64,000 nucleotides of DNA from Amblyornis subalaris (GCA_018881555.1 JACAXG010000093.1:2435380-2499379), one strand, 5' to 3'; shown: positions 13,196 through 23,470, counted from the first letter of the stretch. The notes: generated from the letters alone by a model not told the origin. Translations and numbers: made by a program.

Positions 13196-13252
13196 AGGCC
13201 GCGGCCGGGGGTCCCCCCCCGGGCGCAACAGGCGGGAGCGGGGCGGGCGCGT

Positions 13253-13258
13253 CCTCAC
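13253..13258 (-). other. DOCK1: Splice donor of DOCK1 exon 1
   Basis: On the minus strand the exon ends GTA-G and is followed by GTGAGG, a near-consensus U2-type donor. Reading past it would give a non-conserved, proline- and glycine-rich frame, which supports splicing at this point. Confidence 0.93.
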
Positions 13259-13304
13259 CTACGCCGTACTTCTCCTCCCTTTTGGTGGGCACCCAGCGGG
13301 TCAT
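13259..13304 (-). CDS. DOCK1: DOCK1 (dedicator of cytokinesis 1), coding part of exon 1
   Basis: Read on the minus strand from the ATG at 13,304-13,302, the exon encodes MTRWVPTKREEKYGV and one further base (G at 13,259), then a GTGAGG donor. This peptide is the recognisable amino terminus of vertebrate DOCK1, which continues AFYNYDARG into its SH3 domain. The leftover G gives a phase-1 intron and fits the G of the next codon (Ala). DOCK1 is a large cytoplasmic protein that binds ELMO and activates Rac1 through its DHR-2 domain, driving engulfment, migration and myoblast fusion. Only the start of the region leading into SH3 is in this window. The start context is GCCATGA (G at -3, A at +4), which is moderate. 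The exon sits inside a CpG island, as expected for a broadly expressed gene. The partial CDS continues off the low-coordinate end after a long intron. Confidence 0.95.
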
Positions 13305-13340
13305 GGCGCCGGGAGCCGCCGGGATGCCGGACCCCGCTCC

Positions 13341-13352
13341 CTACGCCGCCAT
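13341..13352 (-). promoter_or_regulatory. Upstream ORF of three codons (Met-Ala-Ala-stop) in the DOCK1 leader
   Basis: The sense strand reads ATG GCG GCG TAG, with A at -3 and G at +4, a stronger initiation context than that of the DOCK1 ATG 36 bp downstream of the stop. If the transcript begins upstream of 13,352 the uORF would be part of the mRNA and could dampen translation or force reinitiation. Whether it is transcribed depends on the start site, which is not visible here. Confidence 0.6.
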
Positions 13353-13355
13353 TTT
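13345..13355 (-). promoter_or_regulatory. YY1-type element AAAATGGCGGC
   Basis: On the DOCK1 sense strand this reads AAAATGGCGGC, matching the YY1 consensus core (AAnATGGCGGC) in the orientation typical of initiator-proximal YY1 sites. It lies about 40 bp 5' of the DOCK1 start codon and contains the ATG of an upstream ORF. Confidence 0.75.
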
Positions 13356-13440
13356 CCAGCGGGACTGGAAAAGTTTTTCCCGACAGCGGAGTCATGTGGT
13401 ACGGGCGGAGCCAGCCTGAGCCCGGCCCGAGCGTCCCTCG

Positions 13441-13455
13441 CCCGCCCGCCCGCCC
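13441..13455 (-). promoter_or_regulatory. GC-box run (Sp/KLF-type sites)
   Basis: Overlapping GGGCGG motifs on the DOCK1 sense strand, about 140 bp upstream of the start codon. They fit Sp1/KLF-driven transcription from a TATA-less promoter. Confidence 0.65.
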
Positions 13456-13550
13456 TCCGCTCCTCGCCGCGCCCGGGCGGCGTCCCGGGCCGGCCCGCGG
13501 CTCCCGGGCACGGGAGAGGCTCCGGCACAAAGGCACCGGGCCGGGGAGCT

Positions 13551-13658
13551 GCCTCCCCGCCTCTTCCCGGTTGTGTTCCAGGTGTCTCCCCGCCTCTCCC
13601 GGTGGTGTTCCAGGTGCCTCCCCGCCTCTCCCCGCCTCTCCCCGGTTGCGTTCCAGGT
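13551..13658. repeat. Promoter-proximal minisatellite, three units of about 33 bp
   Basis: Three imperfect head-to-tail units lie at 13,551-13,583 (33 bp), 13,584-13,615 (32 bp) and 13,616-13,658 (43 bp, with an internal 11-bp CCCGCCTCTCC duplication). Each contains CCCCGCCTCT, a GC box on the DOCK1 sense strand, and ends at a boundary with CAGGTG (13,579-13,584; 13,611-13,616; 13,654-13,659), read CACCTG on the sense strand. The array lies about 250-350 bp upstream of the DOCK1 start codon. Confidence 0.85.
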
Positions 13659-13740
13659 GCCCCCGGACGGAAAGTTTGTGCCGGCGCTCCTGGCTGGTGC
13701 CTTCCCCGGAGATGCGGCTTTGAAGCGAAGTGTTTGCTAA

Positions 13741-13995
13741 TGTTTAATAGCTGGGGCAGGGTCTGCCCTTGGATGTTGCCGTGCGGGAGCTGGACAAGAA
13801 CAAGAAGTGGGTCCGTAAGAACATGGTGAGCTTTAACACAAGGCCGAGCGCGGGTGCTGCAGCTGGATCGGGAAAACTCCCGGTACCGATCCGGGCTGGG
13901 GATGAGCTGATGGAAAGCAGCCCTGGGGTGCTNGTGGCTGAGAACTGGACACGCCCCGAGTGCTGGGCTCATCCCCAGCAGGGTGACCAACCAGG
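13741..13995. other. Flank of the CpG island upstream of DOCK1
   Basis: This is a transition zone between the CpG island and a CR1 copy. It contains ACATGGTGAGC at about 13,821-13,831, a fair splice-donor match on the plus strand that a divergent transcript could use. No protein resemblance was seen. Confidence 0.3.
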
Positions 13996-13999
13996 GACA

Positions 14000-14545
14000 G
14001 GGAATTCTGCCCCTCTGCCCCGCTCAGGTGAGACCCTACCTGCGGAGCTGCCCCAGCCCTGGGGACCAACAGCAGAAGGATGTGGAGCTGCTGGAGCCAG
14101 TCCAGAGGAGGCCACAGGGATGCTCCCAGGGCTGGAACCCCTCTGCTCTGGAACAGGCTGGGAGAACTGGAGATGTTCATCTGGAGAAGAGAAGGATCCA
14201 GGAGACCTGAGAGCCCCTGCCAGTGCCTAAAGGGACTCCAGGAGAGCTGGAGAGGGACTTGGGACAAGGGATGGAGGGACAGGACGCAGGGAANGGCTTC
14301 CCACTNCCAGAGGGCATATTAGGGATAAATTCTTCCCTGTGAGGGTGGGGAGGCCCTGGCACAGGTTGCCCAGAGAAGCTGTGGCTGCCCCTGGATCCCT
14401 GGAAGTGTCCAAGNCCAGGCTGGANGGGGCTTGGAGCAACCTGGGATAGTGGAAGGTGTCCCTGCCCATGACAGGGAATGGGACTGGATGAGCTTTAATG
14501 TCCTTTCCAAGCCAAATCATTCCATGATTTGGGTGTACCTTTTGG
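14000..14545 (+). mobile_element. CR1 LINE 3' copy, about 545 bp
   Basis: It starts near TCTGCCCCTCTGCCCCGCTC AGGTGAGACC and runs through GGCTGGAACCCCTCTGCTCT, GGAGAAGAGAAGGATCC, GGGACTTGGGACAAGGGATG and AGGCCCTGGCACAGGTTGCC to a CCATGATT tail. It is one of the longest CR1 copies here and lies just upstream of the DOCK1 CpG island. It is 5'-truncated with no intact reverse transcriptase. Confidence 0.95.
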
Positions 14546-17500
14546 GACAACTCCTTCCTGTGCCATAACAATTATAAACCTGCTGATTTCTAGACCTAAG
14601 TCCCAAACCTTGTCCAAATGTAACATCTCCCGGCTAATTAAGGTGTGGAATAAGTGATCACAAAAGAATGAGCAAGGGAAATGAACTTCCTGTTCCCAAT
14701 GCCCGTAATCTTGGAGAGATCCAGCACGGTGATATAAAAACAAAGTTTTTTAAAAAGCCTTTAGGAAACAGAAAATAAACTGTGTAAAAGTCAAGAGACA
14801 GCAGGGGGATGACACTTGAGAGAAATAAAGAGAGGTGAAATGTCTGAGTGGCTGTTGTTGTAGGATTAGTCNTCTGCCAAAGGGGAAGAGGTTTCAGCAA
14901 CAGCATTTTTGCTGTCAGGTTTTGAGATCAAGCACTCAGACACCTGAAGGAGCCTGCTCCTCTTTCCGTGAACCTTCCCTTTTCCCACCCTCGGCCTTGG
15001 TTCCTCAGGCCATCGCCTACGTGTTCAGACTAACCTAAATTTAGCTGCTCCTGTCCTGCAGAATCCCAAGGCCATTGCGATGGAGCCAACTCCTGCGCCT
15101 TGCTGCGTTCTGCCTGGGATTGAGGACATCAAAAGGTTTTCAAAGCCGTGCCTTGTCATCTTTACCCTGCACTAATGGATCAATGATTAGAGCCTTATCA
15201 AAGACAACTTACAAGGGAGCTCTTTGATTTCACACCTTTATTTTCATAAGGCAAATCAAAGTGAATTGACTGAAATATTGGCCGTGCTTGCTCTGTGCCT
15301 GTAGCCACCTTTGCTTCTCCACACAAGGGAACGTGGAAAGCAATAATGTTTATTTCCAATTACGAATGTTTCTCACTTTTATACAACTGATGCATTATTT
15401 TTGTGGTGCTCCTAAAAATATGCAGCGAAACTGCCAGAGCTGCTCGGGCATCAGGACACTGATATTAATTTAAACCTGCAGATGGCTGTAATTAGTTAAT
15501 GAATGAGCTATTGCTGCATTCTCTCATTTCTGGGACTCAAGGTCCAAATCTGAAAGTCAGCCTGTGGTGTTTGTTTCTATTTTGAGGGAGGCCTCGTGTT
15601 TCCCTTCATGAGAAATGTGCTGCTGCCAACCTTTCCTTAGGTGTTAACGAAGAGTTAAATTAAATTCTCACATAGATTGGCACTCCTTAGTCCCAGCTTA
15701 CACGTATAAATGGGAATTATATAAACACCAAAGATTAAGAACACACCTAAGGCAGGAAGCACCAGATTCAATAAAATGAAAGTTAAAGAATTACTTACAA
15801 CTTCTACATATTAAACCCATACAATGGCAAAATTTATGTTGATGTCAGTGAAAAAAAGAGGTTTGTCCTGTTGTCTGCTCATGATCTGTAACAAATATAA
15901 CACTGCTGATCCCATGACCACCATAAAGCCTCCCTGCTACTGATGAGGGTCTATATTCATTTTACTGCTTTCCACATTTTCATTTGAATGGAAATGTGTT
16001 ACAAATAGAGCTAATGCCATTAAAATTTTGATAGCCAGCAAAAAGTACTTCTAATTCACAAAGCATAAATATCCCAAAGCTGGGGTTTTNCAGCTGGGGA
16101 AAAAATGGCCATTTTTGGACTGTAATGTGGAGAAAATAAAAGATTTTTATTTTTCTCCAGCAAACATAATATAAATTATCCTCCTGCAAAACGTTTTTCA
16201 TTAAACTGTAAAATGTNCAAGCTGACATATTTGACATGCTTAGGCGTGATATGTTTCTTCACACTGTGCATGTATGTTTTCCATTTAGTGAGAGGAAACT
16301 GAAAAACGCTTCTTCCCATAAAACCTGAAAGTTTTATNGCATCCTTATGTCAACTCTTTGGATTCTCGTCTAATTTTTTAATGCATCCCGTTGAATTGGA
16401 GACCCTTCTCTTGGAGCAAGGGAACATTCCTTGTCGTAGCATTCGTTCCAAGAAATCCAAGTGCAGCGTTTGGCCGCGAATGATGTTTGAAATTCTTGTC
16501 ACGGTATCTTTTCAAAAGGATGAATGGAAACAGAACTGCTGCCCTGCTAGAGACAGAGTTGCAATAAATAAGAGATATTCTGTAAATGTACAGATACGAT
16601 CAAGATTTGTTTCGTGGTTATTGCAGATGACTGCACCAGGGGAATGTTTGTTCCATCTCNGTTAAATATCACAGTTTTTTATAATAATTTTTTTCCATTG
16701 ACAGGCCTTGTAGGTAAATTCAGCATTTCAGACAAAACATATCAGTAGTTCNTGTACACCCACAATGCAAATTCTTCTTGGAAGCATTTCTCCCAGGGGG
16801 AGATGGGAGGACTTATGAAAAAATAACACAATAGCTGTTTGGCTTTTCTATTTCCATTAAAGACATTCTGTTGGAAATTTTATTGCCTCCATTCCAGCTG
16901 CTCATCATCTATTTTTGCTGTGATTTCCACCAGGGGTGAATGATCTCCGTGCTCCAGATCACTTCCATGACTGGCTGCAGGGTCCATTTTTGGGTGTACA
17001 CAAAGTCAGAGGTTTTCATACCTGGTGGAAAGACACTTTTAATAAATATTCCGATTTACAGTGCATTGCTCCGAATCAGAATGGGAATAAAATTAAGTTT
17101 GTGAGTTCATGTTACTAAAATTACTTCAGCCTTGGCTTTACCTATAGGTGATATGTGTCTGATTGACTTGGGGATCTCTTGCAGGTGAAAGTGGAACGTT
17201 CAGGGAGAATTAAGAAGCCAAAACTGCATTTCCTTTGACATTCCTGTTGGCTTCAGTCAGCCAAGGTGTGGCATTTACAAACCTGGCCGAAGTTTGGCAA
17301 GGGCTAGAGGGAAGTGCTGTGCTCTTCCAGCCTTTGCCCGTGTGTTTTTGAAGGGGGCTCAGTAATCTTTACTCTTCCTTTNACTTTTCTAGAAGCATTT
17401 TGATTATCTTTGGGTGTGTCTTCAGCTTTTCTCCCAGCAGGATGACATTTGTGATGCCAACATGCTGCATGCAGGGCTTGGTTTGCCAGCAGAAGTGTTC

Positions 17501-19711
17501 AAAGGCAACATTTGAATTTATTTACCACCTGGGACGTACATTGCAGTCATTGCACAGGTTTGGGGTCTTTCAGAAGGGTTAAAGAGAGAATCTCTCCTTN
17601 TATTTTGCTGACTCAATCAGCAGTTACTTCCTTCTTGCGCTGCAATTTTTATATTCAGAGATTATGGGGCCGTTAGGAATTTAAAGGGTGATTAATTATT
17701 CCTGCAGAGAGGAGTTCAGAAAGGAGCTAAAGACACTAATTTACGAAGTAATATTTTTTTATAGAACTGTTTATGTTTAAGCCTAAAAAAATGGGGCTTG
17801 GTTGTACATAATGAAAGGGATTGTTTCCTAGGTTATGTTCCTGCAGACTGTGCTGCTGAAAGGGATATAATGAACAAGGAGTCTTCAGAGGGGTTGGATG
17901 TTGAGATGCAAATGTGTGAACATCTCCCAGGTACTCTTTACAAACACACAGGGGGTCCCAAATTGATGTGTTTTGGAAGGATGTGATTATTATAGATACA
18001 GCTTAGTTTATACCCTGGTATTTCATCCTGGGCTCTGTAATAAAAAGTGGTTTACAATGCTACAATAAATGGAAGCAGCTTCATTTCTACAGAAGGGGAA
18101 AATCTGTTTTCTGACCGTGCCAGAGTGTGAGGTTTTGCATTCTTCAGGGAGAAGGTGCAGTGAGATGTTATGGTGGGTCAGTGGCTATCACCGTGTGCCC
18201 TGAATAAATACCATTTACATAAAGAGCAGCTCTTCTGTCAAAACCACCACAGGCATCACCTTAAGGCATTTTATTTGATGGACAGTGTGTGCCTTGGACA
18301 TTGGCACACGATGGGTTAACTGGGGACAGAGAGGTTGCCTGGCTCGGGAGATCTTTCCCTGCTGGGTTTTATTTACCTCTCACCCTTCCCAGAAGGATGT
18401 TCAGTGTATTTACCCCCCACCCTTCCCAGGATGGTCATTCCTGCAGGACTGAGGCAGCTGAAATCCTGTTGGGAATTGCAAGTTTATCCAGCTCACTGCA
18501 GCCCAATTTCACCCAGTCTAAATAGCCTTTTTTATTCCCAGCTGAAGTACTTACTAACAGGAGGAAGATACTCGTGTAAGTTCTAAACTCCAAAGCACAC
18601 AAAAGTTAATTTTTCATCAGTTCCTTGCACAAACTGGGCTTTAATTCATATTAACAGCACCAGACTCAGGAATATCTTTGCAAATTTTACAGTCAAGCCC
18701 GAAGCAGTGAAGGGAAAGGGTAGTACAAATTAATCTAAAATACAAGTTAACTTATAGTTCACTGTTCACTTTTAGTTCACTGCAGTGGCAACCTGTTCCT
18801 CTTTGCAATGCCTGTAAATAACCAACACTATAAGGGATTATGGGGTTGTGGTTTTTTCTGTTTAGTGTTTACTGGTACATTTTTCATGGATTTGATATCT
18901 ACACTCAAAATGAGCTTATGAACTCAATTTACAAACTCTTTGACAAATTCAAATATAACAAAAAGTTGAACTTTCTCAACTGCAAGAGAGCTGTGATTTT
19001 AAACCTGACACACGTTCAAGCTCACCGTAAAAATTAGGAGCATTTTCCAAAGATGTTTTCTGGGACTGTGTTGCGGTAAAGTTGCCACTCATTAGAAGCC
19101 AAATAATGATTACACAGAAGAGCACAAGCTGGAGTTGAAAACACACATTATGCCTGATAACCAGGCTCAGCACTTCTGTTGCACTTAGCATTTTGAGAGC
19201 GCCAGACAAGCGTTAACCCTCCCTCGTGGATCGGGGATGTTCCCGCGCCTCCGTTTCCAACGGGGAGGCAGCTGAGCCGGGGCCAGCTTTCTAAAATGTG
19301 ACAGGCATTCAGAAACGGAGAAACTCCGAACACCAGAGCACTCCTGTCACCTCGTGACGGTGGGATTGTCCCCGGGCCAGCAGTGGCACGCAGATTGGGG
19401 CAGGGTGAGGTGGGATGATTCCCCCGGCCCATGGACAATATTCCCTCTCAGCCTCCGATGAGCGATACGAGATGACAATGAGAGGTGACAGGGAGGGGAT
19501 GTGATGTACCAGCACCTGTTGGGAGGTTGGAAAAACTGGTTAGTGAAATATGGAGTGTCGGAAGCAAGGAGGGAAAGGATTTTGTGGGAACAAAGAGCCG
19601 GGTGGGATTCGCGGGAATGGCCTCTCTGTATAAAATGTTAATTTTTAAAGGGGAAACAAAAACATCCCATCAGTTCTCCAGCCAGATTTTATCCATCTGA
19701 GTCCTCTGGTG
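14546..19711. other. Intergenic sequence upstream of DOCK1
   Basis: AT-rich unique sequence with a TCF/LEF-site cluster at 15,197-15,261 and three near-identical AGTTCACT-type repeats at 18,756-18,781. No exon, RNA gene or transposable element was recognised. Some low-complexity-poor stretches (for example 15.1-15.5 kb) look like candidates for conserved noncoding DNA, which cannot be tested from one sequence. Confidence 0.5.
15197..15261. promoter_or_regulatory. Cluster of three TCF/LEF-type sites
   Basis: ATCAAAG at 15,197-15,203, its inverse CTTTGAT at 15,222-15,228 and ATCAAAG at 15,255-15,261 all match the TCF/LEF consensus WWCAAAG. They fall within 65 bp, about 1.9 kb upstream of the DOCK1 start codon. 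Occupancy is unknown. Confidence 0.45.
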
Positions 19712-19817
19712 GGCTGAGCACCCTGGGATAGTGGAAGGTGTCCCTGCCCGTGGCAGGGAATGGACTGGATGATCTTTATGATCCCTTCCAACCCAAACCA
19801 TTCCATGATTCTATGAA
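19712..19817 (+). mobile_element. CR1 LINE 3'-end fragment
   Basis: Reads GCACCCTGGGATAGTGGAAG, GTGTCCCTGCCCGTGG and CCCTTCCAACCCAAACC with a CCATGATTCTATGA tail. Only the last ~105 bp of a CR1 remain. Confidence 0.93.
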
Positions 19818-22800
19818 GCCAGGTGAATTTTTCTTCCCATCCTGTAAGATCCAGGATTCCTGAAAAGTGAAGGCATTTCCTGTGTTCTGCACCAGGCTCA
19901 GGTGGAAGGAGGCTCAGTTCCCCACGTGGAGCACGGAGCTGTTTTGCAGTTGCTTTTGGCTGCCAAACATGAAACGGTGCATTGCTCCTCCTTGGAAAAA
20001 AGAGAGGAGCTGATCACAGTGCCTTCCTTTGGTCTGGCTCAGGAAAACAGCTCAAAATTCTCTCCTGTCACGCTGGAAAAAAATGTCACAATTTTTATTT
20101 CCGTGAGGATCCTGCGCTGAGATGAGTCAAACACAATAAAGCTGATATCTGTATTCCTGAGCTCGCCCTGGCTCTGCCCAAACTTCAGCTTACAAACTAT
20201 TCATGTGGAGCTGTGTGGAAATGGGAAGTTGGGAGTGCTGCTCCTCATTCTGTAATCAAAAGTTGTTTGTGTCACCCATAGGAACCACTCACCAGTGTGT
20301 GTTGACAGTGGTTGAAATGGAAATACAGAAGCCCTTGCCTGAAAATGAGAAAATCCTCCTCCTCATCAGAAGCCTCCACCTGAAAAACAATGATTTACTT
20401 GTTTTATGGAGAGAGAAATACTGATAAAACAAACCATGTTCTGGCCCATTCTCAATGTTCATCGTTTCTCTGCATATGAATATGTACTTTTATCTCCAAA
20501 ATACACATATTTCTGCAATAAAAGTATTAATATTCTGGACAGGAATCCAATTTTATCTTTAAGCAGCGTTTGCCAGGGATTGTTAAATCATATAATGGAA
20601 GNTTTGTCTAGACACATTTCTCAGTGGCCAACTTAATTTTTTGTACTTTGATTGTTTTTAATGTCTTTCTCGGAAGAAAAGGTCCTAATAATTTGTTTAC
20701 AACCTTTTCTGGAAACTATGGCAGTTTTATAATGTTCAGCACTGGTAATAATTTTTCTACCCCGAGCCCCTTATTCTTGGAGTCTGAGCATTCTCCGAGA
20801 GAACCCTCAGATTGTTATTAAAAAAGTTATTAGGTTGGTTTTTTTTTTTTCCAAGTGAAACATTATCAAGTGTATTACTTGGAAAGGAGCAAAGCTTTCC
20901 TTTCAGTGGCTGCAGGACGTTTCCATGNGATGATTTTTACCATGAGTTGCTCCATATGAATTGCCTGTGTGGATTTCACAGTGGAAAACCCAAATTATGA
21001 CCATTATCAAAGCCACCTCTGCTGGTGGGACAGCCTCAGCACCCAGGCAGAGACCATGACATGGTTTGGAAGTCTCAGCACTGCTTGGTGGGACAAAGGC
21101 CAAGGTATTTTTGTGCAGCATTTTTAAAGCTGCTGCCTTTGTCCTCTCGTCCCTGGCCTTGGTCCAAGCTCCCTGAAATCGATGGAAAGGCTGATTTTGG
21201 TTGGACTGAGCTCTGGACCAGCTCTTCAGTGAACAGGTCTCAGATTTTTTCTCAATCACAAGCATTAGAGCAAACCTGACAAAATGTCACTGGTTCCAAC
21301 AGTGCTGCAGGTGCTGTTCCTGAGGCTCGGAATGTTTTGTTTTCCTTTGTTTTTCAATGCACTTTATTAATGAAGTGTTGTTTCCTTCCACTTGCCAGGT
21401 GTGCACCTCAATCACCTCAAAGGCACAAGAGTGTTAGAATGGTTTTAAAAAGCCAAAGTAGCTGCATGAAGCTGGATTATCACCAAAGGCCGTGGGTTCA
21501 TTTTTGACACCTTTCCTTGCTTTGGGTTGTTGGAGGGTTCTAAGTTAATTTCCAAGGCCATGCCATGGATGACATCACCAGATACCTTTCCTTACACGAG
21601 GGAGTGTGGTTTCCATGGCCACACTTCCATCTCCCTGCCTCCAACACCACCTCGAACACAAAGGATGCGCTTGCCATTTCAGAGAGGTCTGCGCTCGTGT
21701 GCGCAATCAAAACTGCCACACTTTGATTGTTCTTTTAATGCTCTAAAAACTCAACTTTTAGCCNAACTGCGGAGCAGGGAATATTTCTTCCTTGAACTCT
21801 CTGTGTTTATGTGGCCCTCTGTCTTTAGATTAGACAAGCAGATACAAGAATTGTCTTGTAAAATTGTAGTTTCCCTTTAATAAGCCACTCTGACAGGCAA
21901 TTATTCATGCAGTCTGCTCGGTGCTAAATGTTTTCTCAAGCTGTGCACCCCTGTCTCTTGATTGCAGGAATGCACTCCTGTGAATTATAATTATAAGTAA
22001 ATATGAACTGGTGTGGAGGAAATCATTTACTAGGCCTTCCTTTGCTGCGAGATATTGATTCTCCTATTGGAGTTCTAATAAAGTGTATTTTTTTCATTGT
22101 TTGGATTTTTAAGTTTTTGCTGCAAGTTATTTCGACAGAAGTTGGTGGTACTCTGCATACTCTTCAGTGACAAATCATTTGCTAANGCCTAAATTTCAGG
22201 ACAGAAATGGCAAGGTGGTGTTCAAGTTTGCTGCTGGAATATTAAATATTAAACAGATGTAACCAGGTGGATCCAAGTCACCTTGATAATTATCCCATTT
22301 TNAGCAGATACTTCCAGACAAACCACAGCCTTGTCATATTTAACTTAAAAACCCTGATAGTCACTCATGACTGAAAAAAAAGTCTGATCTCACTATAGAT
22401 GTGTGTATATTTGGGCCATACAGAGTNAAAATCTAAACTGTATAAAAACTATGTGCTAATAAGCTGCCATTTGGCTCTTTGGCTTCAAAGATGAGCTGTG
22501 TGACAGAAATGCAGCAGGAAGGCACAAAACCAGACAGAACATCGTGGGTCTTTCGGGATCCGAAGGGTTCTTCCTCTCCAGGCAAATCCTGTTGGCTGAG
22601 ACGTCGTGAGTCCCCAGAGAAAACAGGGGAGGTTCTGGAAGGTTCACAGTTGCATTTAATTTTAGAAATAGCATCACTTACGTGGGAATGTAAAGAACAA
22701 ATCGTGTCGAGCAGGGATGACTCCTTTTTTAATTAAATCCTGAATTAGTGGGAGAAGGCCGGGAAGCGCCTGAAAGCATCCAGANTTTACCCGAGCGTCT

Positions 22801-23371
22801 GACACGGCGCGCCTCGGAATTGCGCTTGACAAACGACTCCGAACGGATTACGCAGAAATGCAATTATGAGCCCCAGTAATTGGCTGAAGGATGTACTGAG
22901 GAGTAACGAGCAACGTGGGAGCGAGATCCTGGGCCCACGCAGGACATGATTAGGGTTTCACTGCCCCCCGAGGAAGGAGGTTTGTGGCGAGGATGCTGCG
23001 GAAACAATTCCGCTTCCTCGTGGGGCTGCGTACCTGGCGGAATGAGGCGCCAGGGAGCGAGACNAATGTTCTCTCCTCAATTCCTGGGATCACTGCTGCC
23101 TTCTCGAGGTGCTGGTGGGCAGCAAAAATGTCCAGCTTGTGGCTGGTCACAGATGCCTCTGTAGCTTTATGNAGTCAAAACCGTTTCTCCGCTTTGCAGA
23201 GAAACATTTGCAAACCTCCTGTTCGAGGTTGTCACCTTTTGAAGCTGTTTCCCCACAGTTCGCCTGTGAAAACACAAATTAAACCATTCCATTTGCCTGT
23301 GGCAGGGCTGCAGTTACCTATGGATCATGGGGGTTTCTCACCAGCCGTATCCCTGGTGCCTGGATGCTGGG
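19818..23371. other. Intergenic sequence
   Basis: No gene is recognised. The block is mostly AT-rich unique sequence with a CpG-richer patch at about 22.74-23.06 kb (listed separately). A short T run lies near 20,840. Confidence 0.5.
22740..23065. promoter_or_regulatory. Small CpG-rich patch in intergenic DNA
   Basis: CpG density is clearly higher than in the flanks, including a GGCGCGCC core near 22,808 and an inverted repeat CGGAAacaaTTCCG at 22,999-23,012 made of two ETS-type half-sites. No start codon or exon could be supported. Enhancer, weak promoter or chance are all possible. Confidence 0.35.
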
Positions 23372-23470
23372 AATTATGGCATCGTTTAGGTTGGAAAAGA
23401 CCTCTGAGGTCATGGAGTCCAACCATTAACCCAGCACTGCCAAGGGCACCACTGACCCGTGTCCCTAATC
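23372..23470 (-). mobile_element. CR1 LINE 3'-end fragment
   Basis: TTTAGGTTGGAAAAGACCTC, TGAGGTCATGGAGTCCAACC and ATTAACCCAGCACTGCCAAG match the opposite strand of a CR1 3' end of the older avian group. Confidence 0.88.

Larger units (their letters stand above)
1..13258 (-). other. DOCK1: DOCK1 intron 1 (5' part; continues past the window start)
   Basis: This stretch follows the splice donor of DOCK1 exon 1 on the minus strand, so it is read as first-intron sequence. I looked on the minus strand for the next expected coding segment (the SH3 part containing a FYNYDARG-like peptide) and did not recognise it, so exon 2 probably lies beyond position 1. The intron contains several CR1 fragments, mostly in the same orientation as DOCK1, an AT-rich tract at about 1,570-1,640 and a CpG-rich patch at about 10.06-10.47 kb. 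The long first intron of DOCK1 is known from other vertebrates; the assignment here is inferred from exon 1. Confidence 0.85.
13305..13460 (-). promoter_or_regulatory. DOCK1: DOCK1 5' UTR and core promoter region
   Basis: Upstream of the DOCK1 ATG, the sense strand shows a YY1-type element (13,355-13,345), an M-box-like site read as TCATGTG on the plus strand (13,392-13,398) and a GC-box run GGGCGGGCGGGCGGG (13,455-13,441). There is no TATA box. In CpG-island promoters the AAAATGGCGGC element usually lies just downstream of the transcription start, which would put the start near 13,360-13,400. That start position is an inference. Confidence 0.7.
12640..13740. promoter_or_regulatory. CpG island spanning the DOCK1 promoter, exon 1 and start of intron 1
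   Basis: The block is strongly G+C-rich with dense CpG dinucleotides and falls sharply to AT-rich sequence on both sides. It contains the DOCK1 start codon and first donor. Several long open frames cross it on both strands, but they are the usual stop-poor artefacts of GC-rich DNA and have no family resemblance. The boundaries are estimated by eye. Confidence 0.9.

Noticed and set aside
1..13258. DOCK1 exon 2 (SH3 segment)
   Set aside because: I searched the minus strand for sequence that could encode FYNYDARG and found none. The exon is probably outside the window.
12554..13829. Long open frames (up to about 390 codons) on both strands across the CpG island
   Set aside because: They are proline-, arginine- and glycine-rich, overlap one another in several frames and resemble no family. 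GC-rich DNA has few stop codons by chance. The true coding part here is the 46-base DOCK1 exon.
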